Part shown: piece by piece, positions 7,371 through 15,745 of the stretch | How the letters are laid out: the number at the start of each line of letters is the position of its first letter | How positions within the stretch are numbered: the stretch's first letter is position 1 | Assembly: GCA_943354045.1 (NCBI GenBank) | Contig: CALRBF010000001.1 | Location: 124,001 to 188,000 of the forward strand | DNA length: 64,000 bases | DNA from: Parcubacteria group bacterium | GTDB lineage: Bacteria > Patescibacteria > Paceibacteria > SW-4-49-11 | Direction: 5' to 3' | Made by a program: the position numbers and the translations under genes | Notes under the pieces: generated by a model | What the model was told of the DNA's origin: nothing | What the model saw: only the letters and a program-made list of their open reading frames with translations | The model's database searches: none

Positions 7371-7592
7371 ATGAAATCTGGTATTCACCCAACCTATTAT
7401 CATACTACTGTCAAATGTATTTCTTGTAAGACAGAATTTGAAATTGGAGCTACAAGAGAAAAAATTTCTATTGAAGTATGTTCAAAATGTCATCCTTTTT
7501 ACACAGGAAAAAGAACTTTGGTAGATACCGCAGGAAGAGTTGAGAAATTCCGAGCTAAATTAGAGAAGAAAGATAAACTTTCTAATAAATAA
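7371..7592 (+). CDS. rpmE: Ribosomal protein bL31 (zinc form)
   Basis: A 73-residue bL31 that begins MKSGIHPTYYHTTVKCISC. Cys16, Cys19, Cys37 and Cys40 form the zinc ribbon of the C+ type. The IHPxYxxxxVxCxxC block and the SKCHPFYTGKR block are family hallmarks. It binds the large subunit near the central protuberance and bridges to the small subunit. It leads an operon with prfA (30-base gap) and prmC, so ribosome supply and translation termination are co-transcribed. Confidence 0.97.
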   Translation: MKSGIHPTYYHTTVKCISCKTEFEIGATREKISIEVCSKCHPFYTGKRTLVDTAGRVEKFRAKLEKKDKLSNK

Positions 7593-7622
7593 CTCCCTCA
7601 ACTTATATTTAGGGACAATACT

Positions 7623-8666
7623 ATGATTGCCTCTCTACCTGATATTCAAGCAGAATATGAATTATTATCTACTCAAATGTCTGATCCTCAGATATTTGGT
7701 AGTCCTGATTTTATTACTATTTCAAAAAGACATACTGAACTTGGCAATCTCATTACCTTATTACAATCTATTGAGAGTATCAAATCTCAATTAGCAGAGG
7801 CAAAAATTCTTCTTACTGATCCTGAGATGAAAGAAATTGCGGAAGAGGAAATTACTCAATTAGAATTAGAATTAATTGAAAAAGAAAATATTTGGAATGA
7901 TATTATATCTCCCAAAGAAACTTTTGCGGATGAAATTATTATAGAAATTCGAGCGGGTGCTGGAGGAGATGAAGCTGGTTTATTTGCTTTAGAATTATTC
8001 AAAGCTTATATTAATTTTTTACAAAAAAATGGAGCTAAGACAGAAATATTATCTTTATCTGAAAATTCAGTAGGAGGAATAAAAGAAGTTATTATTGAAG
8101 CTCGTGGTGCAGAGGTATACAAGTATCTACAATATGAAAGTGGAGTTCATCGTGTACAAAGAGTTCCTAAAACAGAAAAAGCTGGTCGTGTACATACATC
8201 TACCATTACCGTTGCTGTATTACCTATTGCGAAGGAAGTAGATATTGATATTAATCCTAATGATTTAAAAATTGATGTGTTTCGCTCTAGTGGACCCGGA
8301 GGACAAAGTGTTAATACCACAGATTCGGCTGTTCGTATCACTCATATTCCCACCAATGTGGTAGTTTCTTGTCAAGATGAAAAATCACAGCTCAAAAATA
8401 AGGAAAAAGCAATGAAAATTTTGCGTACTCGTATTCTGGATCGTATGAAACAAGAGCAAGCCGAGAAAGAAGCTTCTTTTCGAAAAAATCAGATTGGGAC
8501 TGGGGATAGATCAGAAAAAATTCGTACCTATAATTTCCCTCAAGACCGTATTACTGATCATAGAATTAAACAAAATTTCTCTAATATAGAAGGAGTACTA
8601 TTAGGTGATTTCAGTCTTATTTTACAAGCATTCGATGACTATCAAAGAAATAATACAGCAGAGTAA
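7623..8666 (+). CDS. prfA: Peptide chain release factor 1
   Basis: This 347-residue RF1 ends translation at UAA and UAG. The stop-codon-reading tripeptide is P-x-T (PKT, residues 182-184), the RF1 type rather than the SPF of RF2. The GGQ motif that triggers peptidyl-tRNA hydrolysis lies at residues 226-228 in SSGPGGQSVNTTDSAVRITH. The gene overlaps prmC by 32 bases. PrmC methylates the GGQ glutamine, so the pairing is functional as well as physical. UGA is also used as a stop in this window, so an RF2 is expected elsewhere in the genome. Confidence 0.97.
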   Translation: MIASLPDIQAEYELLSTQMSDPQIFGSPDFITISKRHTELGNLITLLQSIESIKSQLAEAKILLTDPEMKEIAEEEITQLELELIEKENIWNDIISPKETFADEIIIEIRAGAGGDEAGLFALELFKAYINFLQKNGAKTEILSLSENSVGGIKEVIIEARGAEVYKYLQYESGVHRVQRVPKTEKAGRVHTSTITVAVLPIAKEVDIDINPNDLKIDVFRSSGPGGQSVNTTDSAVRITHIPTNVVVSCQDEKSQLKNKEKAMKILRTRILDRMKQEQAEKEASFRKNQIGTGDRSEKIRTYNFPQDRITDHRIKQNFSNIEGVLLGDFSLILQAFDDYQRNNTAE

Positions 8667-9480
8667 TACTACTCTTCAATCCCTATCCCCTACTCCTGAA
8701 TTGGATACCTATATTATTATTGAATATGTTTTGGGAGTCAATAAACTTGAAGCTATTATGCATCAAGATGATATTGTGCCCACAAGAGAAATAGAAGCCA
8801 TACAAGAATGTATACAGGAGAGATTAAATCATAAGCCAATTGCCTATATTATAGGTCACAAAGAATTTTATGGGCGAGATTTTGTGGTAAATAATGAGGT
8901 ATTGATACCTCGTCCAGAAACGGAAGCTATTATTGATATTACAAAAACAGTATTTGAGAATATTATAAATCCTATTATATGGGAAATCGGTACTGGGAGT
9001 GGCTGTATTGCTGTCACATTAGCTCTTGAGATACCAAATTCTGATATATATGCCTCGGATATATCCCCGAGGGCCTTACAGATTGCACAAAATAATGCTA
9101 TACTAATTACAAGTAAGCAAAGTCTTATTAAGTGGTTTGAGGGAGATCTTATTGATGCATTTCCTCAAGACATAATACCTAATTTGATTATTGCCAACTT
9201 ACCCTATCTCGATCAAAATCAATATACAGACGACTCTCTTTTATATGAACCAGATTTAGCTCTCTATTCTAATAATAATGGATTAGAGCATTATATCAGG
9301 CTCATACAAAATATTAAGAGTCGTTTTATTGTATATCCCAAGATATTAATTGAGATAAATCCAGAACAAGTAAGTCCTTTGCAAGATTTTATACAGAACA
9401 TCTTTGTATCATCGCATATAACAATATATAAAGATTTACAGGGATTAGACCGCCATATGCTTATAGAATTCAATCAATAG
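8635..9480 (+). CDS. prmC: Release factor glutamine methyltransferase
   Basis: The start chosen is the ATG at 8635 (281 residues), giving the usual short N-terminal helical domain. The upstream GTG at 8605 adds unrelated residues. PrmC uses S-adenosylmethionine to N5-methylate the glutamine of the GGQ motif of release factors. The SAM site EIGTGSGCIA lies at residues 117-126 and IPRPETE at 91-97. The substrate-binding motif is NLPY (188-191) rather than the usual NPPY. The gene overlaps prfA by 32 bases, a common arrangement. Confidence 0.95.
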   Translation: MTIKEIIQQSNTTLQSLSPTPELDTYIIIEYVLGVNKLEAIMHQDDIVPTREIEAIQECIQERLNHKPIAYIIGHKEFYGRDFVVNNEVLIPRPETEAIIDITKTVFENIINPIIWEIGTGSGCIAVTLALEIPNSDIYASDISPRALQIAQNNAILITSKQSLIKWFEGDLIDAFPQDIIPNLIIANLPYLDQNQYTDDSLLYEPDLALYSNNNGLEHYIRLIQNIKSRFIVYPKILIEINPEQVSPLQDFIQNIFVSSHITIYKDLQGLDRHMLIEFNQ

Positions 9481-9508
9481 ATTAATCAAAGAAAGGAGGT
9501 GAATAGAA

Positions 9509-10123
9509 GTGAGTGAAGAAAAGAAAATAACAGAAGAACAGCCAGAAGAAGAACAAGGATTTTGGGGTAAAAATATTTTATCAATATTTTTAATCGTATT
9601 CTTGATAGTTAGTGGAGTATATGCATTCAATCGAGATACCAATACTGATAAGAAAGATAAGAGCGTAGAAGAGAAAGTTGAAGATATAAAGAAAGACGAA
9701 GATAATCCCCAGGATGAAGTGACTGAGAAGACTGAGAATGAAGACGAAGCTGCAAAGACTGAAAATCAAGATGAAGCTGCAAAGACTGAAAATGAAAGTA
9801 AGGGTAATGATATGAGTGTAGATATTCAAAAAACTGACTCTCAGATTACGGTAAAAGCAAGAATAGGTGATGGAGTCACTCATTTAGCTCGAAATGCAGT
9901 AGCTGAATATATCAAGGAAAAAAATATATCTCTATCAAAAGAACAAAGATTATATGCTGAAACAGTTCTCAAGAATCAGTATTATCAAAAAAGTCTTAAT
10001 ACTGGACAAGATATTTCCTTTAATACAGATAATATATCAGATACCGTACAAAAAGCTCAGAATCTAACTGAAGGACAAATTCATGCATGGAGCAAATACA
10101 CCGCTTCCGTACCCTCCCTATAA
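9509..10123 (+). CDS. Membrane-anchored acidic-linker protein (hypothetical)
   Basis: The GTG start is set by one of the clearest Shine-Dalgarno sites in the window (AAGGAGGTG, seven bases upstream). The 204-residue product has a short acidic cytoplasmic tail and one membrane segment at about residues 24-41 (NILSIFLIVFLIVSGVYAF). A highly charged linker follows with KTEN(E/Q)DEAA repeats, then a C-terminal globular region (ARIGDGVTHLARNAVAEYI onwards, about 90 residues). The topology suggests an external domain on a stalk. The family is not recognised. It lies 28 bases after prmC but has its own strong ribosome-binding site. Confidence 0.65.
   Translation: MSEEKKITEEQPEEEQGFWGKNILSIFLIVFLIVSGVYAFNRDTNTDKKDKSVEEKVEDIKKDEDNPQDEVTEKTENEDEAAKTENQDEAAKTENESKGNDMSVDIQKTDSQITVKARIGDGVTHLARNAVAEYIKEKNISLSKEQRLYAETVLKNQYYQKSLNTGQDISFNTDNISDTVQKAQNLTEGQIHAWSKYTASVPSL
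9728..9793 (+). repeat. In-frame 27-base tandem repeats
   Basis: Two full units (9728-9754, 9755-9781) and a partial third encode KTENxDEAA in the charged linker. The copies differ at a few bases. A repeat like this can vary in number by slippage or recombination. Confidence 0.8.
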
Positions 10124-10147
10124 AAGCCCTATACAATAAATTTAATC

Positions 10148-10185
10148 AATCTCCTTTTCTCTGTTTAGAGTGAGGAGATTTTTAT
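10148..10185 (+). terminator. Rho-independent terminator
   Basis: AATCTCC (10148-10154) pairs with GGAGATT (10174-10180), with an inner CTCT/AGAG stem, and is followed by TTTATTT. It lies just past the stop at 10123. It reaches the convergent gene's stop and could act in both directions. Confidence 0.75.
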
Positions 10186-11540
10186 TTACCAAGTAATTCT
10201 TTAGTCCTCGTAGCTTCATTTAATACTGCATCCGCATACCACATATTTTTGACATTACATCCTCCAAGATAACATAATGCAGCCTTTCGCTCTAATTCTT
10301 CATTACCTGCAATTGACTGATCTCCAACTTTACCAATTAGAATCATTCCCATTGCAAGCATAGCATCTTCAATACTCCATGGGCTCACAGCTGAACCCTT
10401 TAATCCCTTTAATTTTCCTTCATAACCAAGCCATGTTGCAGGCATAACTTGAGCAGGCCCCATAGCTCCTCCCGTTCCAATATATTTTGGATATGGACAT
10501 CCCGATACTGGTTGAGTAAGTGGCAATCCAAGTTCTGAAGTTATTTTTTCAAATGACTGTTCTTCTTTGGCATAATTTAATTTTGTCGTATTTCCTTCAC
10601 GGGCAGCACAACCACTTAATGAATCTTTATAAAATGATCTCCCTACATTTCCCCCAAGACCAGACTCTGTTTTCATAACCCCTACAAGATATTCTGGACG
10701 GATTTTATTCCCTAATCGAGCAACATTAGCTACAGCCAAATTATAAGCTTCTTCTAGAGAAATAGCTCCCGATCTTCCATCAGAACCACCTAATACTTTA
10801 ATACTATTCAAAAGATTTTGCTTGGTTGAGAATGATTCTTTCAATAAAGCTTCATATTGTGATTGTTCTCCTTTGGTTTGGGCAAATAAAGTTTCCTTAT
10901 CTGATTGGGTTTGCTCTAACAAATTCTTTTGTTGTTCTTGTGATTGCCTCAATGCAATAAGTTCTTCCTCTTTGTCGAACAAATGCTGTTTTTCTGATAC
11001 AATTTCTTTTTCTTTAGCTTGAATTAAACTAATAGATTCTGTAATGGAGTCTTGCATAACTCCTGTTTTTTGTACTGAACCTAATAATTCAGATAATTGA
11101 TCTTCAGATAATACCACCTCAAATAATGAAACATCTTTTTGAGTATACAAACTACTAATATACTCTTTTATAAGTTTTTTCTGAGCTAAAATTGTTTGCT
11201 CAAGAGTAGTTATATACTCTCGAGTTTCACCTAATTCTGTTTGTATAGAGCTAATATCTTCATTAGTATCATCAAGATTTTTTTGTGAGGAATTAATTTC
11301 ATTATCAAGAGACTCTAATTCTTTTGCTAAAGTTCTTACTTTCACATCAGTTTCTTTTTTAGAATCTGTTAAATCTTGAATTTTTGTTAATTCATTATTT
11401 AAATTAGTTTTAGTTTCCTCAAGTTTGGAATTAGCTAGTACTGGATATGCTGGAATCAAGAAAAAAACAAATATTAGTATATATATACTGGTATATTGTA
11501 TGGTTTTTGGGATGAAATTATTTTTATTTTTAGAGCTCAT
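10182..11540 (-). CDS. Coiled-coil lytic transglycosylase-like murein hydrolase
   Basis: The 452-residue protein starts with a signal/anchor (about residues 17-37). Long coiled coils (40-240) follow, then a lysozyme-like transglycosylase domain (about 260-450). The catalytic Glu is Glu292 in PEYLVGVMKTESGLG. GGAMGPAQVMPATW is the second conserved block and AALCYLGGC a later one. It should cleave the glycan strands of peptidoglycan outside the membrane. The coiled coil contains a SLYTQKDVSLFEVVLS segment resembling one in the M23 protein at 12978-14225, so both may respond to the same FtsEX-like regulator. It is 8 bases downstream of rplY. Confidence 0.82.
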   Translation of the reverse strand: MSSKNKNNFIPKTIQYTSIYILIFVFFLIPAYPVLANSKLEETKTNLNNELTKIQDLTDSKKETDVKVRTLAKELESLDNEINSSQKNLDDTNEDISSIQTELGETREYITTLEQTILAQKKLIKEYISSLYTQKDVSLFEVVLSEDQLSELLGSVQKTGVMQDSITESISLIQAKEKEIVSEKQHLFDKEEELIALRQSQEQQKNLLEQTQSDKETLFAQTKGEQSQYEALLKESFSTKQNLLNSIKVLGGSDGRSGAISLEEAYNLAVANVARLGNKIRPEYLVGVMKTESGLGGNVGRSFYKDSLSGCAAREGNTTKLNYAKEEQSFEKITSELGLPLTQPVSGCPYPKYIGTGGAMGPAQVMPATWLGYEGKLKGLKGSAVSPWSIEDAMLAMGMILIGKVGDQSIAGNEELERKAALCYLGGCNVKNMWYADAVLNEATRTKELLGK

Positions 11541-11548
11541 ATATGATA

Positions 11549-12211
11549 TTATGTTGTTTCTTCTTTCTTTTTAGAATTATTCTCAGCTTGAGATTTTTCT
11601 AATGCATCTAATTCATCTTTACTAAGTTCAAGTTCCTCTTCTGCTTGTGGAATTTCTGTAATTGCAATTAATTCCTCAGCTTCTAACAAAGGAGTAACTC
11701 CTTTAGGGAATACTAAATCAGCAACTCGAATCACATCATCTACAGTTTTAAGAATTGATAAATCAACTACTATATGCTCTGGCAAATCTCCTGGTAAAGC
11801 AGAAACCTCAATTTCTTGATGAATTTTGATTAAGGTATTACCACCCTTTTCTGATTGAGAAATACCTTCAAATTCAAGAGCTACTGGAGTTTCAACCTCT
11901 TCATTTAAATCAGGTGCAAAGAAATCAATAGACAAAACTTCATTCTTTAATGGATTGCGTTGAATATCTTTAATCAAAGTAGGATATGATTTTTTTCCTA
12001 AAATAACTGTAACAAGGGTGGATTCTTCAACCTCAGCTAATACTTTATTAAGATCAAGTGCATTAATTTGTATTAATTCAGCCTTAGCTATCCCAAGCCC
12101 ACTTCCATATAATACTCCCGGAACTAATCCCTCTTTTCGTAAAATAGTACTTTGACTACTTCCTTTCTTTTCACGCTTTTCTACCGATAATGATATTACT
12201 TCTTTTTTCAT
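11549..12211 (-). CDS. rplY: Ribosomal protein bL25 (TL5/Ctc type)
   Basis: A 220-residue two-domain bL25 that binds 5S rRNA. The N-terminal 5S-binding beta-barrel contains REKKGSSQSTILRKEGLVPGVLYG and NPLKNEVLSIDF. The C-terminal TL5/Ctc domain has a beta-rich segment (ALEFEGISQSEKGGN, ALPGDLPEHIVVDLS). An acidic Glu/Ser/Lys tail follows, which is longer than usual. The start codon lies downstream of an AT-rich promoter region shared divergently with a small plus-strand gene. Confidence 0.95.
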   Translation of the reverse strand: MKKEVISLSVEKREKKGSSQSTILRKEGLVPGVLYGSGLGIAKAELIQINALDLNKVLAEVEESTLVTVILGKKSYPTLIKDIQRNPLKNEVLSIDFFAPDLNEEVETPVALEFEGISQSEKGGNTLIKIHQEIEVSALPGDLPEHIVVDLSILKTVDDVIRVADLVFPKGVTPLLEAEELIAITEIPQAEEELELSKDELDALEKSQAENNSKKKEETT

Positions 12212-12222
12212 ACAGATTTATC

Positions 12223-12252
12223 TTGACATTATTATACCTATAGATGTATTAT
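12223..12252 (+). promoter_or_regulatory. Promoter of the 39-aa membrane-peptide gene
   Basis: TTGACA (12223-12228), an 18-base spacer and TATTAT (12247-12252), 30 bases before the ATG at 12283. Confidence 0.65.
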
Positions 12253-12282
12253 ACACTATATATTACAAAACTTCAATTTATT

Positions 12283-12402
12283 ATGAATATCCCCCCTAAA
12301 CTCAAACGCTTTGCTAAAAAAACTATATTTATTATATTTTTTATCATTATACTATTAGGGCTACTTTCTTATCTTATAGCACCATTTTTTGGGGTGAAAT
12401 AA
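12283..12402 (+). CDS. Small single-pass membrane peptide (39 aa)
   Basis: The reading frame starts with ATG and ends with TAA. It encodes MNIPPKLKRFAKKT followed by an uninterrupted hydrophobic span (IFIIFFIIILLGLLSYLIA) and PFFGVK. The basic head and single hydrophobic span give an N-in membrane peptide. A TTGACA/TATTAT promoter precedes it and the tRNA-Gln gene follows. No Shine-Dalgarno is visible. It resembles no family I can name, and it could be a chance frame, but the promoter and composition support it. Confidence 0.5.
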   Translation: MNIPPKLKRFAKKTIFIIFFIIILLGLLSYLIAPFFGVK

Positions 12403-12408
12403 AAATAA

Positions 12409-12437
12409 TTGATTTATCTTAAACTATTTGATATAAT
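12409..12437 (+). promoter_or_regulatory. tRNA-Gln promoter
   Basis: TTGATT, 17 bases, TATAAT ending at 12437, 11 bases before the mature tRNA 5' end. Confidence 0.7.
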
Positions 12438-12448
12438 ATAGTCTATAT

Positions 12449-12518
12449 GTCCGATCGTCTAATTGGTAGGACGACAGGTTTTGGTCCTGTTAATCTAGGT
12501 TCGAGTCCTGGTCGGACA
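12449..12518 (+). tRNA. tRNA-Gln (anticodon UUG)
   Basis: The 7-bp acceptor GTCCGAT/GTCGGAC closes the molecule, with A as discriminator. The anticodon arm ACAGG-TTTTGGT-CCTGT carries UUG with U33. The T-arm reads CTAGGTTCGAGTCCTGG. No CCA is encoded. With GltX in the same stretch, Gln-tRNA may be made by the indirect amidotransferase route, but GatCAB is not in this window. Confidence 0.93.
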
Positions 12519-12524
12519 ACATTA

Positions 12525-12974
12525 TTATAATCGCTCTTTATCAAAGAAAAATGCCCACCAACGCTCTGGATTAGTTTGAGCTGGAAGTCTTTTTTCGGCT
12601 TGTGGGTCCCTTAGAATTGATACTAAATCTTGATCATTTAGATTAGCCGTAATTGAGCCTGGAGTTATTAATATCACTTGTTCACCTGGTTTTTTTAGAT
12701 CAAGTTTTTGTTTGGCTTCTCTTTCTTGATATGCTGAAGAGCTTATATATTCTTTTATTTGCTCTAAAGATAAAGAATCCTGTTTAATACGAGCAACTTG
12801 TTTAGCTAAAGCTTGTTTTTCTTGCTCTATTACATATTTACGTTCAAATATAGTAAAAAGATTTTTTATTATAAATCCAATAGCTAATAATAGTGCTAAT
12901 CCAATGAGCCCATTTCGAATATAATACTTTGAGGGAGCTTTTATTGCTGATTTACTGCTCAAACGTTTTTTCAT
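12525..12974 (-). CDS. FtsB/DivIC-like septum formation initiator
   Basis: A 149-residue single-pass protein with a basic cytoplasmic head, a membrane segment at about residues 21-40 and a coiled coil (45-90). The segment EREAKQKLDLKKPGEQVILI is the FtsB/DivIC signature block. The C-terminus has NPERWWAFFF, a conserved ending in CPR septum initiators. FtsB-type proteins join FtsL and FtsQ to activate septal wall synthesis. It lies 3 bases after the M23 peptidase gene, in line with a division and wall-remodelling unit. Confidence 0.85.
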   Translation of the reverse strand: MKKRLSSKSAIKAPSKYYIRNGLIGLALLLAIGFIIKNLFTIFERKYVIEQEKQALAKQVARIKQDSLSLEQIKEYISSSAYQEREAKQKLDLKKPGEQVILITPGSITANLNDQDLVSILRDPQAEKRLPAQTNPERWWAFFFDKERL

Positions 12975-12977
12975 ATT

Positions 12978-14225
12978 TTAATATCCACAAGTTGATGGAT
13001 TAACTGGAGCTCCCTGAGGACTGGATCCAACTCTCAAAGAATTAGGGACATAAATCGTAAAGTGAAGGTGTGGACCTGTTGCAAATCCTGTTGAACCTAT
13101 TGCACCAATTCTCTGCCCTCGGGTAACAGATTGTCCATTTGATACATTTTGTACTGACAAATGACCATATAGAGAATAATAGCCATCATTATGTTTAATC
13201 ACTATCCATTTTCCATATGATCTATTATTAAAACCAACACTTACAACGGTTCCTGCGGCAGTAGCATATACTGGAGTACCATTTGGAGCACCAATATCAA
13301 TACCATTATGACCAGCACCCCCATATGCTCCTGATTTAGCATATGATGTCATTCCATATCCCTGTGTAATTCTTCCTCCTTGTACGGGCCAAGCATAGCC
13401 TCTTGCAGAACAGACTCTCCCCGCCCCTCCAAATTGAGAAGATAAAGCTGCTTCCAAATTTGCAAGTTCAACTGCTGTTGCTTTTCTTTGTGTCTCAAGA
13501 GTTTGCTCTTGAGCAGATAAACTATTAAGACTAGAATTTAGTTGATTTACCGCAATAGCTGAGGCCTTTACTTGACTTTGAACTTGATTTTTATCACTTT
13601 CAATTGATTCTTTTCTATCTTCTAGAGTACCTTGTGTTGAAGCTAATGTAGCTTTTTGATTAGCAAGATTTTGATTAGCGACATCTAATGCTTCTTTTTT
13701 TGTAGTAATATCAGATAAAAGAATTTGTATTTTACCCTGTAGCGTACCAGAATATTCTACCCCATTAAAAACCTCGGACAATGTATCAGCACTTACTGCC
13801 GCTACAATTTCATTTTTGACTTGGGACTGTTTATATAAACTTTCTACCAAATTACGAATTGTTTCTTTATTCTGTTGTATTTGATTTTCTAAATCTTGAA
13901 TATTTTGTGTTGTTTCTTGAATATCCCCCTCAGTTTCATTGAGCTTTTGACCTACTTCTACTAATTGTCCTTGCAAATTTTTAATATCAGAATTTAATTG
14001 AGTCACTTGCCCCTTTAAGGCATTAACCTCTGCTTCTTTACTATTTTTTTGTTGTGCAGTTTGATTTTTTTTATTCTGAATTGCTTGAATTTGTTGTTCA
14101 AGTTTTTGAATTTGAGCATTTTTAGCATTAATCTCTGATTGCGTTACTGCAAATACAGGGATACTACCCTGAGTGATAATCAAGGCTATTATACTGAAAG
14201 CTGTAATTATATGTCTTAATTTCAT
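12978..14225 (-). CDS. EnvC/PcsB-like murein hydrolase activator with M23 domain
   Basis: The 415-residue protein has a signal peptide (about residues 1-26), long coiled coils (30-260) and a LytM/M23 metallopeptidase domain (280-410). Zinc ligands His306 and Asp310 (HNGIDIG) and His388 are present. The catalytic His355 (SLYGH) and His386 (GPHLHF) are present too, so the enzyme looks active and not an EnvC-type pseudoenzyme. It should cut peptidoglycan cross-bridges or stems. The helical region resembles that of the transglycosylase at 10182-11540. It is upstream of the FtsB-like gene on the same strand. Confidence 0.92.
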   Translation of the reverse strand: MKLRHIITAFSIIALIITQGSIPVFAVTQSEINAKNAQIQKLEQQIQAIQNKKNQTAQQKNSKEAEVNALKGQVTQLNSDIKNLQGQLVEVGQKLNETEGDIQETTQNIQDLENQIQQNKETIRNLVESLYKQSQVKNEIVAAVSADTLSEVFNGVEYSGTLQGKIQILLSDITTKKEALDVANQNLANQKATLASTQGTLEDRKESIESDKNQVQSQVKASAIAVNQLNSSLNSLSAQEQTLETQRKATAVELANLEAALSSQFGGAGRVCSARGYAWPVQGGRITQGYGMTSYAKSGAYGGAGHNGIDIGAPNGTPVYATAAGTVVSVGFNNRSYGKWIVIKHNDGYYSLYGHLSVQNVSNGQSVTRGQRIGAIGSTGFATGPHLHFTIYVPNSLRVGSSPQGAPVNPSTCGY

Positions 14226-14264
14226 ATTGTATTATTGTTTGTTCTAGGACTTATATGTATTCAA

Positions 14265-15698
14265 TCACTTTTTTAGAATATTCTGAGCATATTGAATACG
14301 TTTTAATGTTTCTTCTTTACCAATTATAGCAATAATCTCAAATGGGGATGGTGATTTTTCGAGTCCTGACAAAGCTACTCTCAGAGGCCATAATATTTCT
14401 CCCATTTGTTTATTATCTTTTTGTATAGCTTCTTTTATAATAAATTCTATTGTGTCAAATTGACTTTCCTCTATAGTATACACTAGTTGATAAGACCACT
14501 CAAGACTTGTAATACTATCTTCTTTTGTCATAGCTTTAAAAGCTAATATATCAGGATTATATTCTGGCTGCTTCCATAGGAAACTGATTTCCTTACCAAT
14601 ATCAGCAAATTTCTTGATACGATTAATTTCTAATTGTATAATAGATTTTAACTGCCTCTCATTCCATTTTTTGATATCAAATCTATTTTGTATTAGATAT
14701 TGAGTACCGAGTTCAATTTGCTTCTCAGGGCTTAATTGCTTGATATAATGAGAATTTATTGAATCTAATTTTTGAATATTAAAAATTGCTCCACTTTTCT
14801 GTACTCTTTTAAGACTAAACTTCTCGATAATTTCACCTAAAGTGTAGTATTCTCTATCATTTCCCTCATTCCATCCAAGCAAAGCAAGAAAATTAATAAG
14901 GGCTTCAGGCAAATATCCCTGTTCTCTATATTCTCGAATAGAAGTTGCTCCAAAACGCTTAGACATTTTTGATTTATCAGGAGCAAGAATAAGTGGTAAA
15001 TGTGCAAAATTCTTACGAGTAAACCCTAAAGCTTGATTAATTAATATCTGCTTTGGGGTATTGGCAATATGATCATCTCCTCTAATAATGTGAGTTATTT
15101 GCATTAATTCATCATCAATTACTACTACAAAATTATATAACGGATAATCTAAATTCTTTGCTATGACAAAATCTCCAAGTAAAGAAGTATCAAACTCAAT
15201 AAATCCTTTAATTTTATCTTCAAAACTAATTTTAGTATCAGAGACTTTAAATCTCAAAACAGATTCTTGACTGGGTTTAATTTTTTTATCACGATAGGGG
15301 GACCTCAATACAAATTGCTCGCTTTTATCATCTGCCTGTTGTTTTAAGATATCAATTTCTTGCTCACTTAAATTACACCAAAAGGCATCACCACTTTGTA
15401 TTAATTGTTCTAAATAGGGTTTATATATATGAGCTCTTTGACTTTGGCGATAAGGTCCCAACTCCCCTATTTCTCCTTTTATCGAAACACCCTCATCAGG
15501 AATTAACCCCAGCCATTCTAAACCCTCTATAATATCTTGCTCTGATTCTTGCGTAGAGCGAACGATATCAGTATCTTCAATACGAATAGCAAAAATTCCT
15601 TTTTGGTTTTTGGCATATAAATAGTTAAATAATGCGGTTCTCGCTGTCCCAATATGAAGGTTTCCTGTAGGAGAGGGTGCAATTCTAGTTTTAATCAT
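14265..15698 (-). CDS. gltX: Glutamyl-tRNA synthetase
   Basis: This 477-residue class I synthetase charges tRNA-Glu with glutamate. The HIGH-type motif is HIG at residues 15-17 in PSPTGNLHIGTARTALFNYL. The KMSKR loop (SKMSKRFG) lies near residue 240. IIRGDDHIANTPKQ and NFLALLGW are family blocks. The gene ends in TGA. It may be non-discriminating and also charge tRNA-Gln, but that cannot be read from these motifs. Confidence 0.97.
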   Translation of the reverse strand: MIKTRIAPSPTGNLHIGTARTALFNYLYAKNQKGIFAIRIEDTDIVRSTQESEQDIIEGLEWLGLIPDEGVSIKGEIGELGPYRQSQRAHIYKPYLEQLIQSGDAFWCNLSEQEIDILKQQADDKSEQFVLRSPYRDKKIKPSQESVLRFKVSDTKISFEDKIKGFIEFDTSLLGDFVIAKNLDYPLYNFVVVIDDELMQITHIIRGDDHIANTPKQILINQALGFTRKNFAHLPLILAPDKSKMSKRFGATSIREYREQGYLPEALINFLALLGWNEGNDREYYTLGEIIEKFSLKRVQKSGAIFNIQKLDSINSHYIKQLSPEKQIELGTQYLIQNRFDIKKWNERQLKSIIQLEINRIKKFADIGKEISFLWKQPEYNPDILAFKAMTKEDSITSLEWSYQLVYTIEESQFDTIEFIIKEAIQKDNKQMGEILWPLRVALSGLEKSPSPFEIIAIIGKEETLKRIQYAQNILKK

Positions 15699-15745
15699 AA
15701 CAATATCTTGTTCTTAATTGCTATCTATTATACCATATATTAATA

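Noticed and set aside
8605..8634. Upstream GTG start for prmC
   Set aside because: The added residues have no family similarity, and the ATG at 8635 gives the normal PrmC N-terminus.
9728..9793. CRISPR-like direct repeats
   Set aside because: The repeats are contiguous, in-frame and coding.
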